A stretch of 64,000 nucleotides of DNA from Synechococcus sp. MIT S9220 (GTDB lineage Bacteria; Cyanobacteriota; Cyanobacteriia; PCC-6307; Cyanobiaceae). Location: the NCBI RefSeq assembly GCF_014304815.1, contig NZ_CP047958.1, positions 930,001 through 994,000 of the forward strand. Reading direction: 5' to 3'. The first letter of the stretch is position 1. Each line of letters begins with the position of its first letter. Position numbers and translations under genes: made by a program. Shown piece after piece: positions 33,293-42,289 of this stretch. Under the pieces are notes generated by a model. That model saw only the letters and a list, made by a program, of their open reading frames with translations. It made no database searches and was not told the origin of the DNA.

Positions 33293-34635
33293 AGAGCGGA
33301 GCGCAGGTTTGCGGATCCTGGTTGATAAGCCTGACCGCGTTGTGGTGATCGCAGCGATTTGATCAAGGTGGTTTCGGCAGCCCGGTACTGACTGTCTTTG
33401 CCGGTTCCGAGCTGTTCCACGGTCAGCGATTCGATCTCCTGATCGCTCAGCTTCACGTCCACATCCGGGCGGATGCCGTTCTTGTGAATATCGGTGCCTT
33501 TGGGGGTGAGGTATTTGGCAATGGTGACCGTCAACCCGGATCCATCGGAGAGGCCACGGACGGACTGGACCAATCCCTTGCCAAAGGTCTTCTGACCAAC
33601 CAGAACGGCTCGTTTGTTGTCTTGGAGTGCCCCGGAGAGAATTTCGCTGGCACTGGCTGAACCTTCATTCACCAGCACCACAACCGGACTGTTGGTCAGC
33701 GCGTTGCCAGTGGCGCGGCGCACATCCTGAATGCCATCTCGGGTTTTGGTGCTGACGATGGTGCCTTCATCCAACCATTGCCGTGCAATGTCGATGCTGG
33801 CTTCGAGTAGTCCCCCCGGATTACTGCGCAGATCGAGCACATAGCCCTGAGCGCCATCTTTTTCGAGCTCACGGATGGCAGCCCGCATCTCCCGGGCGGC
33901 ATTGGCATTGAATTGCTTGAGGCGGATATAGCCGACTTTCTTGCCATCGGCTGCTGTGTTGAGCCGACTTTCAACCGCATTGATGGCGATACGTGCTCTC
34001 TTGAGAGGCACCGTGACCACTTCCCCATTACGGCGCAGCCCAAGAGTGACCTGGCTGCCTTCCTGGCCTCGGATCAGCTTCACAGCATCTTCCGTGGTCA
34101 TGCCCTTGGTGGGTTTGCCGTCGATCGAGACGATGACGTCCTTGGGTTGCACACCGGCCCTGGAAGCAGGGGTGCCTTCAATCGGGGACACCACAAGAAT
34201 CTCTTTGGTGTCTTTGTCCAGCGTGATTTGGATGCCAACCCCCGTGAGCTCTCCGGAGGTGTCGATCTGCATCTCCTTGAACTCTTTGGGGTCCAAAAAG
34301 CGCGTGTAGGGATCATCGAGGCTGGCGAGCATGCCTCTGATCGCTTCATAAGACTCATTGGTGCCGGCATAGCTCTTGGCCAGCAGATCTCGTCTCAGGC
34401 TGGTCCAGGTTTCAGGGGAATACTTTCCTGAAGAGTCGAGAAAATCTCTGTAAACGATCTGCCAGACCTGGTCGATGACCTCCTTGGGGCTATTGGTAAT
34501 CGATGAGGAATTGGTGCTGGGGAGGCCAAGACCTGGTGACGCAATAGCGATGGCTGCGGTCAAGCCACCTGCCCCGAGCATCAGCAACAGACCCTTGTGC
34601 TGTGCATCAGCCGTTCGAGGACTTTTGGTGGTCAT
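33283..34635 (-). CDS. carboxyl-terminal processing peptidase (S41, CtpA family)
   Basis: A 450-residue exported Ser/Lys protease. Order: N-terminal signal or anchor (LLLMLGAGGLTAAIAIASPG), a helical linker, DDPYTRFL, a PDZ domain (GVGIQITLDKDTKEILVVSP to KDVIVSIDGKPT), then the tail-specific protease core with YVLDLRSNPGGLL, the nucleophile Ser in NEGSASASEIL (~325) and the Lys in GQKTFGKG (~350). CtpA trims the D1 precursor of photosystem II; cyanobacteria have several paralogues and which one this is cannot be told. Separated from ispG by 37 bases on the same strand. Confidence 0.9.
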   Translation of the reverse strand: MTTKSPRTADAQHKGLLLMLGAGGLTAAIAIASPGLGLPSTNSSSITNSPKEVIDQVWQIVYRDFLDSSGKYSPETWTSLRRDLLAKSYAGTNESYEAIRGMLASLDDPYTRFLDPKEFKEMQIDTSGELTGVGIQITLDKDTKEILVVSPIEGTPASRAGVQPKDVIVSIDGKPTKGMTTEDAVKLIRGQEGSQVTLGLRRNGEVVTVPLKRARIAINAVESRLNTAADGKKVGYIRLKQFNANAAREMRAAIRELEKDGAQGYVLDLRSNPGGLLEASIDIARQWLDEGTIVSTKTRDGIQDVRRATGNALTNSPVVVLVNEGSASASEILSGALQDNKRAVLVGQKTFGKGLVQSVRGLSDGSGLTVTIAKYLTPKGTDIHKNGIRPDVDVKLSDQEIESLTVEQLGTGKDSQYRAAETTLIKSLRSPQRGQAYQPGSANLRSALQR

Positions 34636-34672
34636 TGATGTCCTTCGGGGCCGTCCTTTCAGACTAACGAGT

Positions 34673-35908
34673 TCACTCAGGATCGACCCAGCGTCCGTCG
34701 TCTTTGATCAGCTGAATCAACGCCTGAACACCATCGGCTTCCGGTACTTTGCGGATCTCTTCGCGACCTCGATAGAGCGCGATGGTGCCCGGACCTTTGC
34801 CGACATAACCGTAGTCAGCGTCTGCCATCTCGCCCGGACCATTTACGATGCATCCCATCACGGCGATGTCTAGCCCGGAGAGGTGAGAGGTTGCATTTCT
34901 CACCTGATTCAGCACTTCCTCGAGATTAAACAAAGTGCGACCGCAGCTCGGGCAGGCCACGTATTCGACCATGGTCTTGCGTAAGCCAATGGCCTGCAGA
35001 ATCGAGTAGCAGACGGGGATTTCCTTTTCAGGAGACTCAGTCAGCGAGACTCGGATCGTGTCTCCGAGACCCTCGGACAGCAGGGTTGCGATTCCTGCAG
35101 TGCTCTTGATGCGGCCGTAATCGCCATCACCGGCCTCGGTCACTCCAAGGTGCAGGGGGAAATTGAACCCTGCATTGTCGAGTGTGTCGGCCATCATTCG
35201 ATAGGCAGCGAGCATCACAGGGGCCCTGGAAGCCTTCATCGAAATCACGATGTTGTGGAAATCGAGGTCGTCGCAGATCCGCACAAATTCCATGGCCGAC
35301 GCCACCATTCCCTCAGGGGTATCGCCGTAGGTGAACAACATGCGCTCCGCCAGAGAACCGTGATTCACCCCAATCCGCAGAGCTTTGTTCTCCTTCTTCA
35401 GTGCTTCGACCAGTGGCGAAAATTTGTCCTTGATGCGCTCGCCGATGGCATCGAATTCCTCCTGACTGAAGTCCTGTCGGTTGGGATCTGGTTTGTCGAA
35501 GACGAACAGACCGGGATTGATCCGCACCTTGTCCACGTGCTTGACCACTTCCAGAGCAATCCGAATGCCGTTGTGGTGAACATCCGCCACAAGAGGAACA
35601 TTGCATCCCTGGGCGCGCAAAGCCGCACGGATCTGGCCCATGGCTTTGGCGTGGGCCAAGGTGGGCGTGGTCACCCGCACGATCTCGCAGCCGACATCAA
35701 CGAGTCGACGGATCCCGGCCACGGATCCTTCGATGTCGAGGGTGTCCTCGTTGATCATCGATTGAACGGCCACCGGGTGCTCACTGCCGATGGGGACTTC
35801 GCCGACCATGACCGTGCGCGTACTGCGCCTGCGAATCACCGTGTCGTAACGGGGATTGATGGCAACTTCACTGCTGCTTACAGGAGCACTGGTCAAGGTG
35901 CCGGTCAT
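34673..35908 (-). CDS. ispG: (E)-4-hydroxy-3-methylbut-2-enyl diphosphate synthase
   Basis: A 411-residue iron-sulfur enzyme of the MEP isoprenoid pathway, converting MEcPP to HMBPP with ferredoxin electrons. TIM-barrel start [19 protein letters not shown] with the family [11 protein letters not shown], and the C-terminal 4Fe-4S site [17 protein letters not shown] with [19 protein letters not shown]. It feeds carotenoid, phytol and quinone synthesis. ATG at 35908 is preferred: the frame can be extended to 35983, but those extra residues are not family-like. A pentanucleotide repeat lies upstream. Confidence 0.95.
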   Translation of the reverse strand: MTGTLTSAPVSSSEVAINPRYDTVIRRRSTRTVMVGEVPIGSEHPVAVQSMINEDTLDIEGSVAGIRRLVDVGCEIVRVTTPTLAHAKAMGQIRAALRAQGCNVPLVADVHHNGIRIALEVVKHVDKVRINPGLFVFDKPDPNRQDFSQEEFDAIGERIKDKFSPLVEALKKENKALRIGVNHGSLAERMLFTYGDTPEGMVASAMEFVRICDDLDFHNIVISMKASRAPVMLAAYRMMADTLDNAGFNFPLHLGVTEAGDGDYGRIKSTAGIATLLSEGLGDTIRVSLTESPEKEIPVCYSILQAIGLRKTMVEYVACPSCGRTLFNLEEVLNQVRNATSHLSGLDIAVMGCIVNGPGEMADADYGYVGKGPGTIALYRGREEIRKVPEADGVQALIQLIKDDGRWVDPE

Positions 35909-36030
35909 GGATCGGACGGGTTCTGAGCCAAACCTTGGCATAGACGTCAGCGCAATGACTTGCTGATGTCCCAGTCGAACCACATTTAGCGCTCAACGTG
36001 GACATGGACCCTGGTGCATCTCAATGGCTC

Positions 36031-36070
36031 AGCTCAGCTCAGCTCAGCTCAGCTCAGCTCAGCTCAGCTC
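36031..36070. repeat. pentanucleotide microsatellite (AGCTC)8
   Basis: Eight perfect tandem copies of AGCTC, with a further partial copy on the left. On the minus strand the uracil-DNA glycosylase stop codon falls in the rightmost copies (GAGCTGAGCTGA gives Glu-Leu-Ser-stop), so further copies are in the leader of ispG, 123-162 bases upstream of its start. Such repeats vary in number by slippage. Confidence 0.9.
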
Positions 36071-36616
36071 GAGCAGCTGTAGTCGGCGTTTGGCTTCTCG
36101 CAGATCCTGCAGGGTCAGGTCCTGGGGTGTTCCAGCCTCGCGAGAGCGGAAGCGCAACAGGTAGGAGGGATGAAACACCGGCATGAAGTCGCGGCCGTCA
36201 TGGCTCTGCCACTGGCCCCTCAGCTTGCTGATGCCGCTTCGGACGCCAAGTAGCGCCTGCAGGGCTGTGGCGCCTGAGAGCAACACGAGTGTGGGATCAA
36301 TCAGATCGATCTGTTGCCTCAGCCAGGGTCGGGAGATGTCGATCTCCTTCGCTGTCGGCTTGCGGTTGTTGGGCGGCCTGCACTTGATCACATTGCAGAT
36401 GTAGAGCTCGTTTTGTTCATCCAGGCCTGCTTCGACCATGAGTTCACTGAGCAGCTGTCCTGAGCGACCCACGAATGGCACACCACGGGCATCCTCCTCC
36501 GCTCCGGGTGCTTCGCCGATCAGCATCAGGCGGGCATTCGGATTGCCACGTCCAACCACCAGCTGAGGGCTCTGCTCGCCAAGGTTCATCGGGTTCAGCG
36601 CTGGTTTTGTGATCAA
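36059..36616 (-). CDS. uracil-DNA glycosylase, family 4-like, missing the N-terminal Cys pair
   Basis: A 185-residue glycosylase of base-excision repair. Core motifs: LMLIGEAPGAEEDARGVPFV (water-activating region), then FVGRSGQLLSELM, ICNVIKCRPPNNRKPTAKEI, and HPSYLLR. Family-4 enzymes carry a 4Fe-4S cluster whose first two Cys (C-x2-C) sit about 12-18 residues before the GRGNP strand; here that place reads KPALNPMNLGEQ without Cys. The TTG at 36616 overlaps the stop of the VOC gene (TTGA), which supports this start, so the loss is not a start-choice error. The stop codon lies inside the AGCTC repeat. Confidence 0.8.
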   Translation of the reverse strand: MITKPALNPMNLGEQSPQLVVGRGNPNARLMLIGEAPGAEEDARGVPFVGRSGQLLSELMVEAGLDEQNELYICNVIKCRPPNNRKPTAKEIDISRPWLRQQIDLIDPTLVLLSGATALQALLGVRSGISKLRGQWQSHDGRDFMPVFHPSYLLRFRSREAGTPQDLTLQDLREAKRRLQLLELS

Positions 36617-37023
36617 ATCGTCCGTTCTGATGATTCAGGCCGAAGCACAAGCAGCAAAAAACTCTGGCCCTCTGGATCCTCCAGCCAGCATTCCGCTCCG
36701 AAAGATTCCAGCCTCGGTTCTTCTGTGCTTCTGCCTCCGAGTTGAATTACGTGCTGATGCCAAGCCTGGAGCTCCAGCAGGGGGTCAGCCTTTGCCCGTC
36801 GTTGCAGGCATGGCGCCAGCGCCGAGCCTGAGGCAGGCCATGGACGCTTGCGTGAGGGTGTGTAGATCTGCAGGCTTCCCTGTCCTTGCAGAGGAACAAT
36901 CCAGTGATGTGCTGCCACGCCAGGTTTGGGTTTGGTGCCCAGAAGATCCGCATAGAACCTCGCCAGTTGCTCGGGACTGCGTGAGGCGAGCACCCAGCTC
37001 AGAGCAATGTCGTCACTAGTCAT
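36613..37023 (-). CDS. VOC (glyoxalase/bleomycin-resistance) superfamily protein
   Basis: A 136-residue protein starting MTSDDIALSWVLASRSPEQL, then ARFYADLLGTKPKP, typical of the first beta-alpha-beta-beta module of VOC proteins. The second module ends AECWLEDPEGQSFLLLV, where the Glu/Asp-Pro-Glu-Gly turn is the VOC hallmark. Metal ligands are not complete, so it may be non-enzymatic or a divergent dioxygenase. Its TGA overlaps the glycosylase start, so the two are co-translated. Confidence 0.65.
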   Translation of the reverse strand: MTSDDIALSWVLASRSPEQLARFYADLLGTKPKPGVAAHHWIVPLQGQGSLQIYTPSRKRPWPASGSALAPCLQRRAKADPLLELQAWHQHVIQLGGRSTEEPRLESFGAECWLEDPEGQSFLLLVLRPESSERTI

Positions 37024-37170
37024 GCCGACATGATCCTTGGTCTGGAGCCTGGCTGTGTGAGTCGTTTCTGGGTTGTCGTGCACAACACGTCTTCTCTGTT
37101 GTTTTTGACACCACATCAGGCAGGATGATCAAGCTTCTACCTGCGCATCCACTGGAGGGGTGCCGCTCTG

Positions 37171-38349
37171 ATGTCACGCCCGCCATCCCTTTCAAGCCGG
37201 GCTGAAGCCCTCCAGCCTTCTCTCACCTTGGCGATCAGTGCAAGGGCCAAGGCCTTGCAGCAGGAGGGTCGCGATATCTGCAGCCTCAGTGCCGGGGAGC
37301 CCGATTTCGGCACACCCTCATTCATCGTTGAGGCTTCAATCCAGGCGCTGCGTGACGGGGTCACGCGTTATGGACCTGCGGCTGGAGACCCTGCCCTGAG
37401 GCGGGCGATCGCCAGCAAGATCACCAACGAAAACGGTCTCCCCACAGCGGCAGACGAGGTGCTGGTGACTAACGGGGGCAAGCAGGCCATCTTCAACCTG
37501 TTCCAGGTGTTGCTCAACCCAGGCGATGAGGTGTTGATTCCTGCGCCTTACTGGCTCAGTTATCCCGAGATGGCCCGCCTGGCCGGTGCAAAGCCGATTT
37601 CAGTTCCATCGTCAGCGCTCGACGGTTTCTGCCTGGATCTGCAGGCCCTCGAGGCGGCAATCACTCCGGCCACCCGTTTGCTGGTGATCAATTCACCGGG
37701 CAACCCCACCGGCCGTGTTCTCAGTCTTGATGAGTTGCAGCAATTGGCCGAGCTTGTGCGGCGTCATCCGCGTCTGCTGGTCATGACCGATGAGATCTAT
37801 GAATATCTGCTGGATGACGGCGTTGAGCACCACAGCTTCGCTGCTCTGGCGCTTGATCTGAGAGATCGATGTTTCATGGTGAATGGCTTCGCCAAGGGCT
37901 GGGCGATGACCGGATGGCGCCTTGGCTATCTCAGTGGCCCCGCCTCAGTGATCAAGGCAGCCTCCGCTCTTCAGAGCCAGAGCACCAGCAATGTGTGCAG
38001 CTTTGCGCAGCGAGGAGCCATCGCCGCCATCGAGGGCTCCAGGGACTGTGTGAGACAAATGGCGGAGAGCTACAACGAGCGCCGGACCATTCTCGTTCAG
38101 GGGCTCCAGGCCCTCCCAGGCATCACGCTCGTTCCTCCCAATGGAGCCTTTTACGCCTTTCCCCAGCTTCCCGACGGCTGCGGTGATTCGGTGAGTTTCT
38201 GTAAGAAGGCTCTGGAGGAGGAGGGGCTGGCCATCGTCCCTGGTGGCGCCTTTGGAGACGACCGCTGCGTGCGTCTGTCCTGTGCTGTCTCGCGTGAGAC
38301 GATCGCTGATGGGCTGTCTCGCCTCGCCCGCTTGCTTCCAGCTGGCTGA
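37171..38349 (+). CDS. aspC: aspartate aminotransferase (class I, PLP-dependent)
   Basis: A 392-residue cytosolic aminotransferase. Features: SAGEPDFGTP near the N-terminus, RYGPAAGDPALRRAI, VTNGGKQAIFN, the cofactor-binding NSPGNPTGRVL, TDEIYEYL, the PLP lysine K242 in NGFAKGWAMTGWRLGY, and a final VRLSCAVS with the substrate-carboxylate Arg. This matches the Ib subgroup of aspartate/prephenate aminotransferases. It is expressed divergently from the VOC/glycosylase pair and is followed by the binding-protein gene 41 bases later. Confidence 0.9.
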   Translation: MSRPPSLSSRAEALQPSLTLAISARAKALQQEGRDICSLSAGEPDFGTPSFIVEASIQALRDGVTRYGPAAGDPALRRAIASKITNENGLPTAADEVLVTNGGKQAIFNLFQVLLNPGDEVLIPAPYWLSYPEMARLAGAKPISVPSSALDGFCLDLQALEAAITPATRLLVINSPGNPTGRVLSLDELQQLAELVRRHPRLLVMTDEIYEYLLDDGVEHHSFAALALDLRDRCFMVNGFAKGWAMTGWRLGYLSGPASVIKAASALQSQSTSNVCSFAQRGAIAAIEGSRDCVRQMAESYNERRTILVQGLQALPGITLVPPNGAFYAFPQLPDGCGDSVSFCKKALEEEGLAIVPGGAFGDDRCVRLSCAVSRETIADGLSRLARLLPAG

Positions 38350-38390
38350 GATCGGGAAACACTCTCCTCACTCACAAGGTTTTTAGCGAC

Positions 38391-39290
38391 ATGCCTTCAC
38401 GAGAACGCCAGGCCGTTGCCCTGCTGGCCGTACTGCTCTGCCAAGGGGCAACGGTCTTGCCTGTTATTGCTCAGCCCAGACTCAAGGTGGGGGCCATTCC
38501 TGATCAGAATCCTGAGCGACTGAATCGTCTCTATGGCCAGTTGGCAGACGAATTGAGTGATCGCCTCAATGTGAAGGTGCGCTATGTACCGGTCAGCAAC
38601 TACCCAGCGGCTGTGAGCGCTTTTCGCACTGGTGGACTGGATCTCGTCTGGTTTGGTGGCCTCACCGGTGTGCAGGCCCGCCTGCAGACGCCAGGGGCTC
38701 AGGTGCTTGCTCAGCGCGACATTGATGCCCGCTTCCGCAGTGTCTTCATTGCCAACACAAGCTCCGGGCTGCAACCGATCAGCTCAATCAACGGTCTAAC
38801 CAGTCTGCGAGGCAAGCGGTTTTCTTTCGGTTCAGAGAGCTCGACCTCAGGCCGTTTGATGCCACAACATTTTCTTGCCAAAGCCGGAGTGACTCCGAGT
38901 CAGTTCAGTGGTGGTCGAGCCGGATTCAGTGGCAGCCATGACGCCACGATCGCCGTGGTGCAGAGCGGTGCCTATGAAGCGGGTGCGCTCAATGAGCAGG
39001 TCTGGACATCAGCGGTGAACGACGGGCGCGTGAACACCGAGAAGGTGAGTGTGATCTGGCGAACGCCTGAATACGTTGATTACCACTGGGTTGTTCGCCC
39101 GAAGCTCGATCAGCGGTTCGGGAAGGGTTTCACCACGCGCCTTCAGAAAGCGATCCTCGGCCTTGAGCCCACCACGCCGCGTCAGGTGACCATTCTTGAG
39201 CTGTTTGCGGCCAAGCGCTTCATTCCGGTAGAGGCGAGTCAGTACAAGCCGATCGAAAAGGTGGGCCGGGAGCTGGGCAAGATCAGGTGA
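38391..39290 (+). CDS. PhnD-like periplasmic substrate-binding protein
   Basis: A 299-residue exported binding protein (signal peptide ending near PVIAQP). It shows the PhnD/TauA-type fold: KVGAIPDQNPERLNRLYGQL, VRYVPVSNYPAAVSAFRTG, LDLVWFGGLTGVQAR, FSFGSESSTSGRLMPQHFL, and DATIAVVQSGAYEAGALN. It is the first gene of an operon with an ATPase and a fused permease. The PhnD family binds phosphonate or phosphite; related cyanobacterial operons have been proposed to carry selenate. The substrate is not determinable here. Confidence 0.8.
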   Translation: MPSRERQAVALLAVLLCQGATVLPVIAQPRLKVGAIPDQNPERLNRLYGQLADELSDRLNVKVRYVPVSNYPAAVSAFRTGGLDLVWFGGLTGVQARLQTPGAQVLAQRDIDARFRSVFIANTSSGLQPISSINGLTSLRGKRFSFGSESSTSGRLMPQHFLAKAGVTPSQFSGGRAGFSGSHDATIAVVQSGAYEAGALNEQVWTSAVNDGRVNTEKVSVIWRTPEYVDYHWVVRPKLDQRFGKGFTTRLQKAILGLEPTTPRQVTILELFAAKRFIPVEASQYKPIEKVGRELGKIR

Positions 39291-40045
39291 CAGCGTTGTT
39301 GGAGCTCGATGAGGTGCGTGTTGCCGGTCCCCACGGGGATCGGCTGAATGCTGTCAGTCTCAAGCTCCAGATCGGTGAGCGCATCGCCCTGCTCGGACGC
39401 AGCGGTGCTGGCAAGAGTTCTCTGATTGGTGTGTTCAACGGCAGCCTGCTCCCAGCAGCAGGGCACGTGCGCTTTCAGGGTGAGGCACTTGCGTCGCTCA
39501 GCCGGCGACAGCGCGCACGGATCGGCACCCTGTGGCAGGACCTGCGTCTGATCGAAGAGCTCAGCATTGGGCAGAACGTCAATGCCGGCGCTCTTGGCCG
39601 CCGTCGCCTGCCATGGGCTTTGGGCAACCTGTTGTTTCGGATTGATGCGGAGGCCAGTCGATCCTGTCTGCGCCAGGCAGGTCTGGAGGAATCGCTGCTG
39701 GCTGATACGGGGCTTGATCGTCCTGTGGGGCAGTTGTCGGGAGGTCAGCGGCAGCGCGTGGCCCTGGCTCGACTGTTTCGACAACAACCTGATCTGATGC
39801 TGGCGGATGAACCCCTTGCCAGTCTTGATCCCGCCATCGCGGCCGAAGTCTTGGAGAGACTTCTCACCCCTGAATCCGATGGCACTCTGCGCAGTGGAGC
39901 GCAGGCTGTGGTGGTGTCCTTGCATCGCCCAGAGCTGATCGATCGTTTTGATCGGGTGCTTGGCCTTCGCGCAGGACGGCTTGTGATCGATACGCCTGCA
40001 TCGACTGTCTCAGCCAATGATCTGCGCGATCTGTATGCGCCGTGA
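39287..40045 (+). CDS. ABC transporter ATP-binding protein, PhnC-like
   Basis: A 252-residue ATPase with Walker A GRSGAGKSS (37-45), Q-loop, signature LSGGQRQRVALAR, Walker B LMLADEPLASLDP and the switch His in VVSLHRPEL. PhnC-like opening (LLELDEVRVAGPHGDRLNAV). It starts with GTG overlapping the binding-protein stop (GTGA) and overlaps the next gene in the same way, so the three genes are translationally coupled. Confidence 0.85.
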   Translation: MTALLELDEVRVAGPHGDRLNAVSLKLQIGERIALLGRSGAGKSSLIGVFNGSLLPAAGHVRFQGEALASLSRRQRARIGTLWQDLRLIEELSIGQNVNAGALGRRRLPWALGNLLFRIDAEASRSCLRQAGLEESLLADTGLDRPVGQLSGGQRQRVALARLFRQQPDLMLADEPLASLDPAIAAEVLERLLTPESDGTLRSGAQAVVVSLHRPELIDRFDRVLGLRAGRLVIDTPASTVSANDLRDLYAP

Positions 40046-41571
40046 TTGCTCCAATGCGGCCTACTGCTCCCGCTCTTGTGTTGTTGCCGGCTTTTGCTCT
40101 GCTGCCGGTTCTGATTGTGGTGCTGAATGGAGCCCATGGCGGTGGGGCGGAGACTTTGGGCTCCTTTGTGGTCGGCGCCGTCAGTCCTTCCATGGATCCG
40201 GCTCTGTTGAAGGCCTTGCTGATCGGTCTGCAGGTGACGATCGCCACGGCACTCACTGGATGGAGCTGCAGTCTTGTGCTCGGCGTGTTGTTGGGGTGTC
40301 TGAGTTCGGAGCGTCTCTGGCTCACCTGGTCTCTTCCTGTCTGGCCAGCGATCGTGCTGCGGCGCCTGATGGCTCTGCCCCGCTCCGTCCATGAGCTGAT
40401 TTGGGGCTTGCTGCTGCTGCAGGTGCTTGGTCTGCATCCCTGGGTTGCGGTGATGGCGATCTCGATTCCCTATTCATGCCTGATCGCCCGGGTCTGGCGC
40501 GATCAGCTGCAAAGCCTCGATCCTTCCCGGCTTCAGGCCATGCTCGAGACCGGCTCCTCTCCCATGGCTGCCTGCATGACGGCGTTGTCGCCTGCCATGG
40601 GCTCGGTGCTGATCAGTTACGGGGGCTACCGACTGGAGTGTGCGTTGCGTAGTGCCACCTTGCTTGGGGTCTTCGGGCTTGGCGGTCTGGGGATGGATCT
40701 GGAACTGAGTCTGAAATCTCTGCAGTTCCATGAACTGTGGACGGGACTGTGGTTGTTGACGCTGGTCACGATTGCTCTGGAGCAGGGACTCCGCTGTTGG
40801 AGGAGCTGGGGTCAACAGGCTCAATTCGGACAGCGCCAGGTCATGGGGTTTGCCCTCGCGGTTGTGCTGTCAGCAGGTCTTGGCGGTGTCTGGTTGGCTC
40901 ACCTGTTTCCCGATGCAGGCTCCCTGATCTGGCTTCCTTTGCAATGGCCTGATTTCAGCAGTCTTCGCTTGGCGGCAGAGGAGCTCCCTTGGATCTCGAT
41001 GCTGTGGGACACCTTGATCCTGACTGTGCTGGCGGCTGGAATCGCCATTGGCTTGCCGCCATTGCTGCTTCTGCTGACCCCAGCGCCTCTCTGGCAACGC
41101 TGCATCAGTGGCTTTTGGGTCCTGGTGCGGGTGATACCCCCACCTCTTGCTGTGCTTCTGTTGTTGCTCAGCAACCAGCCAACTCTGGCGATTGGTGCAC
41201 TGGCGCTGGGGCTCCATAACAGCGGTGTGATGGGGCGATTGCTGCAGGAGGGTTTGCAGCAGCAGGACAACTCCGCTCAAGTTGCTCTGACCAGCAGCGG
41301 TGCCTCCTCGCAGATGGGCTGGCTGTATGGATTACTCAGTCCCAGGAGCCCTTCCCATCTCGCCTATGGGGCTTATCGCAGTGATGTGATTCTGCGTGAA
41401 ACGGTGGTGGTCGGTCTGATCGGTGGAAGCGGTCTGGGCTGGCAACTGTTGGAGTCGCTCAGTTCCTTTCACTGGGCGGCGATGTTGTTGTTGATCACCA
41501 CCTATGCGGTGCTGACCCTGATCGGTGAATGGCTCAGTGATCAGTCACGGCAGCACTGGCTGCAAAGCTGA
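40042..41571 (+). CDS. fused PhnE-like ABC permease (two permease domains)
   Basis: A 509-residue membrane protein, about twice a normal permease, with roughly 12 hydrophobic segments. Two copies of the binding-protein-dependent transport signature are visible: one near AMLETGSSPMAACMTALSPA and TLLGVFGLGGLGMDL in the first half, the other near VALTSSGASSQMG and VVGLIGGSGLGWQLL in the second. This is a PhnE1-PhnE2 fusion needing only the upstream ATPase and binding protein. GTG at 40042 overlaps the ATPase stop. Confidence 0.8.
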   Translation: MIAPMRPTAPALVLLPAFALLPVLIVVLNGAHGGGAETLGSFVVGAVSPSMDPALLKALLIGLQVTIATALTGWSCSLVLGVLLGCLSSERLWLTWSLPVWPAIVLRRLMALPRSVHELIWGLLLLQVLGLHPWVAVMAISIPYSCLIARVWRDQLQSLDPSRLQAMLETGSSPMAACMTALSPAMGSVLISYGGYRLECALRSATLLGVFGLGGLGMDLELSLKSLQFHELWTGLWLLTLVTIALEQGLRCWRSWGQQAQFGQRQVMGFALAVVLSAGLGGVWLAHLFPDAGSLIWLPLQWPDFSSLRLAAEELPWISMLWDTLILTVLAAGIAIGLPPLLLLLTPAPLWQRCISGFWVLVRVIPPPLAVLLLLLSNQPTLAIGALALGLHNSGVMGRLLQEGLQQQDNSAQVALTSSGASSQMGWLYGLLSPRSPSHLAYGAYRSDVILRETVVVGLIGGSGLGWQLLESLSSFHWAAMLLLITTYAVLTLIGEWLSDQSRQHWLQS

Positions 41572-41599
41572 CCCTGTTCAGCCGAACAGCAGTGGATTG

Positions 41600-42268
41600 A
41601 TGCGGGCTCCCCGTCAACTGATCGTGATTGGAGACAGCGGCGTGGTGGGCTGGGGAGATCGTGAGCGAGGTGGATGGTGTGAACGTCTTCGCTGCCATTG
41701 GATGCAGCTCCCGGATGCGCCGCTGATCTACGGGCTCGGTGTTCGCGGTGACGGTCTCGAGTCCGTGTCAGCTCGATGGGAACGCGAGTGGTCTTGCCGA
41801 GGAGAATTGCGCCGGAAGAAGCCCGAGGCCCTGTTGTTATCGGTGGGGCTCAATGACACGGCTCGGGTCGGTCGCTCTGACGGCCGACAACCTCTTGATG
41901 CGCAGGCCTTTCGCTTCGGCTTTGAACAGCTGCTGCGGGCCATTCAGCCCCATGGCTCCGTTTTTGTTCTCGGGTTGACGCCTGTCGATGAACACGCCAT
42001 GCCGTTCGCCGACTGTCTTTGGTACAGCAACAGCGACATTGCTCTGCATGAAGCCCAGATCGAGGAAGCCTGTCTTGAGGTGGATGTTCCTTATCTCAGC
42101 CTTCACCGGGCCATGCAGGCTGAGCCTGACTGGTTGCAATGGCTGGAGCCGGATGGCATTCATCTCAATGCCGATGGCCATTCCTGGATCGAGCAACGTC
42201 TGCGCTCCTGGAATGCGCTCCAGCAATGGGCTGGTCTCCAGCCCTTGCAACAGGTCATGCCCTGCTGA
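41600..42268 (+). CDS. SGNH/GDSL-type hydrolase
   Basis: A 222-residue esterase/lipase-like protein. Block I IVIGDSG gives the Ser nucleophile, block III SVGLND the Asn, and block V DGIHLNADGH the Asp-x-x-His pair. The substrate may be a short acyl ester, carbohydrate ester or lysophospholipid. No signal peptide. The ATG at 41600 is chosen because the longer frame would overlap the permease gene. Confidence 0.8.
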   Translation: MRAPRQLIVIGDSGVVGWGDRERGGWCERLRCHWMQLPDAPLIYGLGVRGDGLESVSARWEREWSCRGELRRKKPEALLLSVGLNDTARVGRSDGRQPLDAQAFRFGFEQLLRAIQPHGSVFVLGLTPVDEHAMPFADCLWYSNSDIALHEAQIEEACLEVDVPYLSLHRAMQAEPDWLQWLEPDGIHLNADGHSWIEQRLRSWNALQQWAGLQPLQQVMPC

Positions 42269-42289
42269 TCAGAATCAGAAACGTGCGTG

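Noticed and set aside
36026-36075. CRISPR-like repeat at the AGCTC array
   Set aside because: The repeat unit is 5 bp without spacers; it is a microsatellite. No CRISPR array exists in the window.
40042-41571. Two separate permease genes fused by a sequencing error
   Set aside because: The frame is continuous over both domains with no stop or odd junction, so a genuine fusion is the simplest reading.
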